A DNA stretch of 11,329 nt. Source: Zoogloeaceae bacterium (lineage in GTDB: Bacteria > Pseudomonadota > Gammaproteobacteria > Burkholderiales > Rhodocyclaceae). Where the stretch lies: the NCBI GenBank assembly GCA_031259605.1, contig JAIRLE010000056.1, forward strand, positions 1 through 11,329, written 5' to 3'. Shown one piece after another: positions 7,052 through 11,329 of the stretch. Positions within the stretch are counted from its first letter, which is position 1. Each line of letters begins with the position of its first letter. Made by a program: the position numbers and the translations under genes. The notes beneath the pieces were generated by a model that worked only from the letters and a program-made list of their open reading frames with translations, did not search any database and was not told the DNA's origin.

Positions 7052-7084
7052 ACTGTAGCGAGGGTTTGTGACATATATGTGACG
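7052..7084 (-). promoter_or_regulatory. PHO box and -10 of pstS
   Basis: On the minus strand CGTCACA-TATA-TGTCACA (7084 to 7067) has the 7+4+7 layout of a PHO box with 11-bp repeat period. Nine bases further is TACAGT (7057-7052), a plausible -10. The predicted start near 7044 leaves a leader of about 30 nt that carries the pstS ribosome site. The half sites are near-palindromic as well as directly repeated. Confidence 0.88.
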
Positions 7085-7097
7085 CGGGGCGGGAAAA

Positions 7098-7165
7098 GCA
7101 GGGCAATCAAGAAATTAGCGGCAGCCCTTCAGGGCTGCCGCTAATTTTTGCTGCGATTGCCCTGC
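7098..7165. repeat. Solo hairpin copy of the intergenic repeat family
   Basis: A nested inverted repeat lies between the divergent pstS and VOC genes. The outer arms GCAGGGCAATC (7098-7108) and GATTGCCCTGC (7155-7165) are perfect over 11 bp. The inner stem is perfect over 16 bp (7112-7127 with 7132-7147) around a TTCA loop. Its core 7112-7140 matches left-copy 65-93 with two differences that are compensatory in the stem. A T run TTTTTG follows the inner stem on the plus strand, but no plus-strand gene ends here. It therefore looks like a REP/MITE element, not a terminator. Confidence 0.8.
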
Positions 7166-7246
7166 GCCATGTCCGCGCCAAGGAAGGAAATTTACCGCGC
7201 AAGGGTAGAATGTCCGCTTCCCTTCAATCCTGCGCAAAGGAATTTC

Positions 7247-7735
7247 ATGGACACACAAGACAGCGCGCGCCCCTTCAGGGTGTTGGGCATCCAGCAGATC
7301 GCCATTGGCGGCCTTTCCAAGGAAAGACTCAAGACCCTGTGGGTGGATAAACTGGGACTGGCGCTCACGGGAACGTTTCAAAGCGAGCGGGAAAACGTGG
7401 AGGAAGACATCTGCGCCATCGGCGGCGGCCCGCTCAAGGTGGAAGTCGATCTGATGCAGCCGGTGGACGCGGAAAAAAAACCCGCCGTCCATGTCACGCC
7501 TTTGAATCACGTGGGGTTGTGGATCGACGATCTGTCGCGCGCCGTGGCGTGGCTGACGGCAAACGGCGTACGCTTCGCGCCAGGCGGCATCAGGAAAGGC
7601 GCGGCGGGTTTCGACATCTGCTTTTTGCATCCAAAAGGCAACGAGGAATTTCCCGTCAGCGGCGAAGGCGTGTTGATTGAGCTGGTGCAAGCGCCTGCGG
7701 AAGTGATCGATGCCTTCGCTCGGCTTTCCGGCTGA
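7247..7735 (+). CDS. VOC-superfamily (glyoxalase / methylmalonyl-CoA epimerase-like) protein
   Basis: A 162-aa metal-binding VOC-fold protein, likely cytoplasmic and soluble. Two beta-alpha-beta-beta-beta modules are visible: residues about 12-72 and 85-150. At the four canonical metal positions I read Gln17 (IQQIAI), Glu66 (LKVEVDLMQP), His88 (PLNHVGLWIDD) and Glu145 (GVLIELVQAP). A Gln/Glu/His/Glu set is the zinc-ligand set known for human glyoxalase I; methylmalonyl-CoA epimerases use His/Gln/His/Glu. The substrate cannot be fixed from sequence. I chose the ATG at 7247 because AAAGGA lies 5-6 bases upstream; earlier in-frame codons add a low-complexity leader and overlap the repeat. It is the first gene of a tightly packed plus-strand run ending with radA. 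No clear -35/-10 pair was found upstream. Confidence 0.8.
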   Translation: MDTQDSARPFRVLGIQQIAIGGLSKERLKTLWVDKLGLALTGTFQSERENVEEDICAIGGGPLKVEVDLMQPVDAEKKPAVHVTPLNHVGLWIDDLSRAVAWLTANGVRFAPGGIRKGAAGFDICFLHPKGNEEFPVSGEGVLIELVQAPAEVIDAFARLSG

Positions 7736-8981
7736 CGCCAGCCCTGTTTCCATGCCCGCCAGTCTGACGGCAGGCGCGAACTTGCGCGCCGCTTATCAAA
7801 AAGGACTGCTGGCCTGGCTGAAAACGCCGGAAGAGAAAGCGGGACAGGCAGGTCTGGAGGGTATGCTCTTGGCGTTGAACGCGCAATGCGCCGCCCTGCC
7901 GCCGGGCAACGCGGCGATTTTTGTCGCGGCTTCGGTCTTGCTGGTCGCCATTCGGAACAGGCAGCTTGCTCCGTTGCCGGAATATCGGCGTCTGGCGGCC
8001 AAGGTCGAGCAGGCGTTCAAAAAGGACGCGCCCGACGCGGCGCTTCTCGCCGCGCTGGAAGCGCCCTTGCGCCAAATGGTCGCAACGCCCGCCGTTCAAT
8101 CCGACAACGCCGCGCATCCGCGTGATCCCTTGGATGCCGCGCTGGAAGCCACCCATGCCATCCTGCCGCTGGTGGCGCATCCTCACGAACCGCGCTTTTC
8201 CACGACGCAGCGGGCGCTCTGGGATAACGCGGTCGAAGCCATGAGCCTGGCCTGGGCGGGTTGCCGCATCGCGCCGGACAAGGCAGACTGGTCGCCATTG
8301 CGCCGCGCCCTGTTCAATCTGCTGGATGGCGCGTTGGCATTGGCGCACCCCGCGCCCCTGCAACTGGCGGAAGCCTTGGCTGCCGCTACGGACACGCTGG
8401 AAACCACACCGCCCACGGCGCGTCTCTTGACCACGCTGGACGCCGTGCTGGAGCTTTTGCAGGAAAAGGATTTCCTCGAACACGACGCCCTGGCCACAAG
8501 GGTCGAACAGTTGGTCACGCGTCTGGAACGCCGTGACGAAGGCCCGCGTTCGCGTCCGCTGGATACTCTGTTCGTGCGCGAGGCAGAAGAAGAAATCCAA
8601 CAGATGCGACACGCGCAATCCGCCGTGCCGCCCGACCGCGCCGCGCTCGCCCAGGCCGCCCGCCATCTCCGGCAACTGGCGGAACCGCTGGATCTCGCGC
8701 CGCTGGCCTGGGCAACCTACCGTTTTGCCCAAATCGTGTCGACACTCGACCCGCTCTGGCTGGATCGCACGCCGGGTTACGACATTCTGCAAGGCTGGAT
8801 CGATTGCGTGGAACGCTGGATTCGCGCTATCGACGCCGGACACGCGTCCGCCTCTTCCACGCCGCCGGTGGAATTGGCGCATTGGCAGGTCAGGTTGCAG
8901 GCAGGCGACAAGTCACCGGAAAACGAAGCGACGCCCCAGAATACTGAAACCGGTGTTTTACCCCTCATTTCCGAAGACTGA
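7710..8981 (+). CDS. Uncharacterised alpha-helical protein
   Basis: I do not recognise this 423-aa protein. It is rich in Ala, Leu and Arg and reads as a chain of amphipathic helices with no signal peptide. The only strongly hydrophobic stretch (AAIFVAASVLLVAI, about residues 68-81) is too short for a confident membrane helix. A region near residues 286-338 (LFVREAEEEIQQM through LRQLAEPLDLAPLAWA) vaguely recalls histidine-phosphotransfer helices of CheA/PilL-type proteins, but the HxLKG motif is absent. The last 30 residues are polar and probably disordered. Start: the ATG at 7710 has GGAAG six bases upstream but overlaps the VOC gene by 26 nt; the ATG at 7752 follows the VOC stop by 16 nt but has no ribosome site. 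Its place in the operon suggests co-expression with the NusG-II gene 2 nt downstream. Confidence 0.72.
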   Translation: MPSLGFPADASPVSMPASLTAGANLRAAYQKGLLAWLKTPEEKAGQAGLEGMLLALNAQCAALPPGNAAIFVAASVLLVAIRNRQLAPLPEYRRLAAKVEQAFKKDAPDAALLAALEAPLRQMVATPAVQSDNAAHPRDPLDAALEATHAILPLVAHPHEPRFSTTQRALWDNAVEAMSLAWAGCRIAPDKADWSPLRRALFNLLDGALALAHPAPLQLAEALAAATDTLETTPPTARLLTTLDAVLELLQEKDFLEHDALATRVEQLVTRLERRDEGPRSRPLDTLFVREAEEEIQQMRHAQSAVPPDRAALAQAARHLRQLAEPLDLAPLAWATYRFAQIVSTLDPLWLDRTPGYDILQGWIDCVERWIRAIDAGHASASSTPPVELAHWQVRLQAGDKSPENEATPQNTETGVLPLISED

Positions 8982-8983
8982 GC

Positions 8984-9355
8984 ATGTGGCTTTCCTTCCT
9001 GCGCCCCGGCGATTTGGCCTTGATGCTTTTGGCGTTGCTTGGCACGGCGCTGTGTTTTCCGCTGTTCTGGCGGGGCGGCGCGGGCGACCGGCTGGTGATT
9101 CGGCAGGAAGGCGCGCTGTTTCTGGAAGTGGATTTGCAGACGCCGCGCGAGATTCGGGTTCCCGGTCCCCTGGGCGAGACGCGCGTCGTGGTGGAAAAGG
9201 GACGCGCCCGCGTGCTTGCCGATCCTGGGCCGCGCCAATACTGCGTGCGCCAGGGTTGGCTTTCCCGCGCCGGAGAAATCGCCATTTGCGCGCCCAATCG
9301 CGTCAGCCTCGTCATTACCGGAAAAGATGCGCCCTATGATTCCCTCAATTACTGA
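8984..9355 (+). CDS. NusG domain II-containing membrane-anchored protein
   Basis: A 123-aa protein with one N-terminal membrane helix (about 9-29) and a C-terminal NusG_II domain (PF07009-like). The domain is recognised by the tail ARVLADPGPRQYCVRQGWLSRAGEIAICAPNRV (about residues 75-107), which carries Cys87 and Cys102. Family members often have one further Cys a few residues before the first; here that position appears to be Gly. Despite the name this is not the transcription factor NusG, and its biochemical role is not established. In many bacteria it neighbours a Gx-transporter-family gene, as here. The ATG lies 2 nt after the upstream stop, and its 3' end overlaps the next gene by 20 nt, which supports translational coupling. 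Confidence 0.85.
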   Translation: MWLSFLRPGDLALMLLALLGTALCFPLFWRGGAGDRLVIRQEGALFLEVDLQTPREIRVPGPLGETRVVVEKGRARVLADPGPRQYCVRQGWLSRAGEIAICAPNRVSLVITGKDAPYDSLNY

Positions 9356-9869
9356 ACTCAAGGTCGATGCCGACGATCTGCGCATCGCCCGTCTCGCGGC
9401 GGCGGCGGTAGGGCTTTCGCTGGTGGACGCGGCGATTCCGCTGCCTTTGCCGGGAGTAAAACCGGGATTGGCCAATATTGTGGCCCTGCTGGTGTTGGCG
9501 CGCTACGGATGGAAAAGCGCGGCCTGGGTCAGCGGCCTGCGCGTGGTCGCCAGCGCCTTGCTGTTGGGACAATTTCTTGCGCCCGGTTTTTTCCTGAGTC
9601 TTGCGGGCGCGATTTGCAGCCTGGCGGCGCTGGCGCTGGCGCAATACCTGCCTGTCCGTTGGTTCGGACTGGTCAGTTGGAGCCTGACGGCAAGTTTCGC
9701 CCACATCGCCGGACAGGTCATGCTGGCGCGTCTGTGGCTGGTGCCGCATGATGGCGTTTTTCGCCTGACGCCGGTCTTCGCCCTTGCCGCGCTGGTCTTT
9801 GGCGTCATCAATGGCCTGATTGCCTGCCGCCTGCAACGGGAATTCACGCTGGAAGCCTCCGCGCCATGA
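9336..9869 (+). CDS. Gx transporter family protein (Hpre_diP_synt_I-like membrane protein)
   Basis: A 177-aa polytopic inner-membrane protein with about five hydrophobic segments. The family motif PLPGVKPGLANIVALLVL lies at about 37-54, the signature of PF07456. These proteins are often named heptaprenyl diphosphate synthase component I, but they resemble small substrate-capture (ECF S-like) membrane proteins, and no prenyl synthase partner is present here, so I do not adopt that function. The substrate is unknown. Starts at 9336 and 9327 are both possible. 9336 keeps a usable spacing to GGAAAAG at 9320-9326, while 9327 abuts it. The gene overlaps the NusG-II gene by 20 nt and radA by 4 nt (ATGA). 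Pairing with the NusG-II protein suggests that they act together at the membrane. Confidence 0.82.
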   Translation: MIPSITELKVDADDLRIARLAAAAVGLSLVDAAIPLPLPGVKPGLANIVALLVLARYGWKSAAWVSGLRVVASALLLGQFLAPGFFLSLAGAICSLAALALAQYLPVRWFGLVSWSLTASFAHIAGQVMLARLWLVPHDGVFRLTPVFALAALVFGVINGLIACRLQREFTLEASAP

Positions 9870-11224
9870 GCAAAAACAAAACCGTTTATCTATGCAGCGA
9901 ATGCGGCGCGGATTCGCCCAAGTGGCAGGGGCAATGCCCGGGTTGCGGCGCGTGGAATACGCTGGTGGAAAGCGTGGCGGAAGAAAAATCCGCGTCCCAT
10001 CGACGCTTTCAGTCGCCAATGTCCGCCGCCAAGGCGCAGCCGCTGGCGGAAATTGAAGCGCATGAAGCCGTCCGCATATCGACCGGTATCCGCGAATTCG
10101 ACCGTCCGCTGGGCGGCGGACTAGTGGCGGGCGGCGTGGTGCTGATCGGCGGCGATCCCGGCATCGGCAAAAGCACCTTGTTGCTGCAAACCCTGGCGAA
10201 ACTCTCGGAGCGTGTCGACGCGCTGTATATCAGCGGCGAGGAATCCGGCGAGCAAGTGGCGCTGCGGGCGCGGCGGCTGGGGATTGCCGCCAGCCGCCTG
10301 AAACTCCTGACGGAAATCAATCTGGAAAAAATCCTCGCCCTGTTAAAGAGCGAGCGGCCAGAAGTGGCGGTGGTCGATTCCATCCAGACCCTGTGGTCGG
10401 AACAGCTCAATTCCGCGCCGGGTTCCGTGGCGCAAGTGCGCGAATGCGCCGCCCAGCTTACCCGGCTGGCAAAGCAGATCGCCATCACCATCATCCTGGT
10501 CGGACACGTCACCAAGGAAGGCGCGCTCGCCGGGCCGCGCGTCCTCGAACATGTCGTCGACACCGTGCTGTATTTCGAAGGCGACACCCATTCCAGCTTT
10601 CGCCTGATTCGCGCCGTCAAGAACCGTTTTGGCGCGGTCAATGAACTGGGCGTGTTTGCCATGACCGAAACGGGACTGAAAAGCGTCGATAACCCTTCCG
10701 CGCTGTTCCTTTCGCAGCACGAACGCGACGTTCCCGGCACGGCGATATTGGTGACGCAGGAAGGCGCGCGTCCGCTCTTGGTGGAGATCCAGGCGCTGGT
10801 CGATAGCGCGCACGGCAATCCGCGCCGCCTCACGGTCGGCCTGGACGCGCAGCGACTGGCGATGCTGTTGGCGGTATTGCATCGCCACGCAGGCATCGCC
10901 TGTTTCGATCAGGATGTCTTCATCAACGCCGTGGGCGGCGTGCGCATCATCGAGCCTGCCGCCGACCTTGCCGTGGCGCTGGCCATCGTCTCTTCCCTGA
11001 AGAATCGGGCGCTGCCGGACAAGCTCATCGTCTTTGGCGAAGTTGGGCTGGCGGGCGAAATCCGTCCCGCGCCGCGCGGCCAGGAACGCCTGAAGGAAGC
11101 CGCCAAACTCGGCTTTACCCATGCCATCGTTCCCAGAGCCAACCTTCCTCGCCGCCCTATTCCTGGCATCCACGTTACCGGCGTGGCGCGCATCGACGAT
11201 GCAGTAAGAACCTGTTCATCGTAA
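9866..11224 (+). CDS. radA: DNA repair protein RadA
   Basis: RecA-like ATPase that helps process recombination intermediates by promoting branch migration. The 452-aa product (E. coli RadA is 460 aa) has an N-terminal zinc finger with Cys10, Cys13, Cys24 and Cys27. The RecA-like core carries Walker A GGDPGIGKS (95-103), a Walker B-type strand VAVVDS (167-172) and the RadA-specific KNRFG motif (252-256). The C-terminal Lon-like domain (about 290-445) includes VGLDAQRLAMLLAVLHRHAG and FGEVGLAGEIRP. The ATG overlaps the upstream stop by 4 nt. The last codons and the TAA stop fall within the 115-bp repeat at 11215-11329, so the C-terminal residues (CSS) are set by the repeat edge. The functional domains look complete. 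Confidence 0.96.
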   Translation: MSKNKTVYLCSECGADSPKWQGQCPGCGAWNTLVESVAEEKSASHRRFQSPMSAAKAQPLAEIEAHEAVRISTGIREFDRPLGGGLVAGGVVLIGGDPGIGKSTLLLQTLAKLSERVDALYISGEESGEQVALRARRLGIAASRLKLLTEINLEKILALLKSERPEVAVVDSIQTLWSEQLNSAPGSVAQVRECAAQLTRLAKQIAITIILVGHVTKEGALAGPRVLEHVVDTVLYFEGDTHSSFRLIRAVKNRFGAVNELGVFAMTETGLKSVDNPSALFLSQHERDVPGTAILVTQEGARPLLVEIQALVDSAHGNPRRLTVGLDAQRLAMLLAVLHRHAGIACFDQDVFINAVGGVRIIEPAADLAVALAIVSSLKNRALPDKLIVFGEVGLAGEIRPAPRGQERLKEAAKLGFTHAIVPRANLPRRPIPGIHVTGVARIDDAVRTCSS

Positions 11225-11329
11225 AACCAACTCCGGTTTGAAACCCCGCCCGTAAGAAAGGCGCGAAGGTTGAGACCCCGGCCGCGGCCGGGGTTTCGAC
11301 CGTAGCCATTCTCGAGGGGAGAGAAACCC
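11215..11329 (-). repeat. Inverted right-hand copy of the composite element, cut by the window end
   Basis: The reverse complement of 11215-11329 matches 113-227 over 115 bp, with differences only at positions corresponding to 120 and 139. It contains the CCAACTCC terminal arm (11227-11234), the GGTTT-G-AAACC palindrome and the 20-bp GC-rich palindrome (11275-11294). The homology begins inside radA, 7 nt before its stop codon. The unit is still matching where the window stops, so the copy probably continues. Confidence 0.85.

Noticed and set aside
5918..7144. A 408-codon plus-strand frame antisense to pstS
   Set aside because: It covers a certain pstS gene and ends inside the hairpin repeat; no recognisable protein features.
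45..7165. The repeated hairpins as a CRISPR array
   Set aside because: Copies are far apart, in different orientations, of different lengths and without spacers or cas genes.
7206..7211. TAGAAT as a -10 box for the VOC-radA operon
   Set aside because: The hexamer is acceptable but the bases 16-18 nt upstream do not resemble a -35 element. The promoter is likely somewhere in 7166-7246, but I cannot place it.
7656..8882. A 408-codon minus-strand frame antisense to the unknown helical protein
   Set aside because: The plus-strand frame fits the operon spacing and has a balanced helical composition, while the minus-strand one is Arg/Gln/Gly-rich with no ribosome site. Because the plus-strand protein is unrecognised, this rejection is slightly less certain than the others.

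Overview
The window (about 59% GC by eye, compact, 1-4 nt gene overlaps) looks like chromosomal DNA of a betaproteobacterium. A Rhodocyclales or Nitrosomonadales-like host is my guess from gene content and order. That assignment is inference; no rRNA or species marker is present.

Minus strand, 7015 down to 289: a complete phosphate-starvation locus in the order pstS, pstC, pstA, pstB, phoU, phoB, phoR. PstS captures periplasmic phosphate. PstC, PstA and PstB form the ABC importer. PhoU links transporter state to the sensor kinase PhoR, and PhoR phosphorylates PhoB. PhoB should bind two clear 7+4+7 PHO boxes, one before pstS (7067-7084) and one before pstC (5780-5797), closing a positive feedback loop. 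pstS is separated from pstC by an intrinsic terminator (5900-5936), so the abundant binding protein and the membrane, regulatory and two-component genes form two PhoB-driven units. The pstC start lies right at the predicted transcription start, so its message may be leaderless. A second intrinsic terminator (26-48) probably ends the phoR transcript.

Plus strand, 7247 to 11224: a tightly packed run of a VOC/glyoxalase-fold protein, an uncharacterised alpha-helical protein of about 420 aa, a one-TM NusG domain II protein, a Gx-transporter-family membrane protein (PF07456-like) and radA.

The most unusual content is intergenic. A family of palindromic, MITE/REP-like elements occupies most of the gene gaps. 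A composite copy at about 45-227 joins a small hairpin to a roughly 120-bp unit with 8-bp terminal inverted repeats and a 20-bp GC-rich perfect palindrome. A 115-bp part of this copy recurs with two mismatches, inverted, at the far end of the window (11215-11329), where it supplies the stop codon of radA. A deletion derivative lies between pstS and pstC (5810-5878), and a solo hairpin with its own outer arms lies between pstS and the VOC gene (7098-7165). I found no CRISPR array, tRNA, rRNA, transposase or phage gene.
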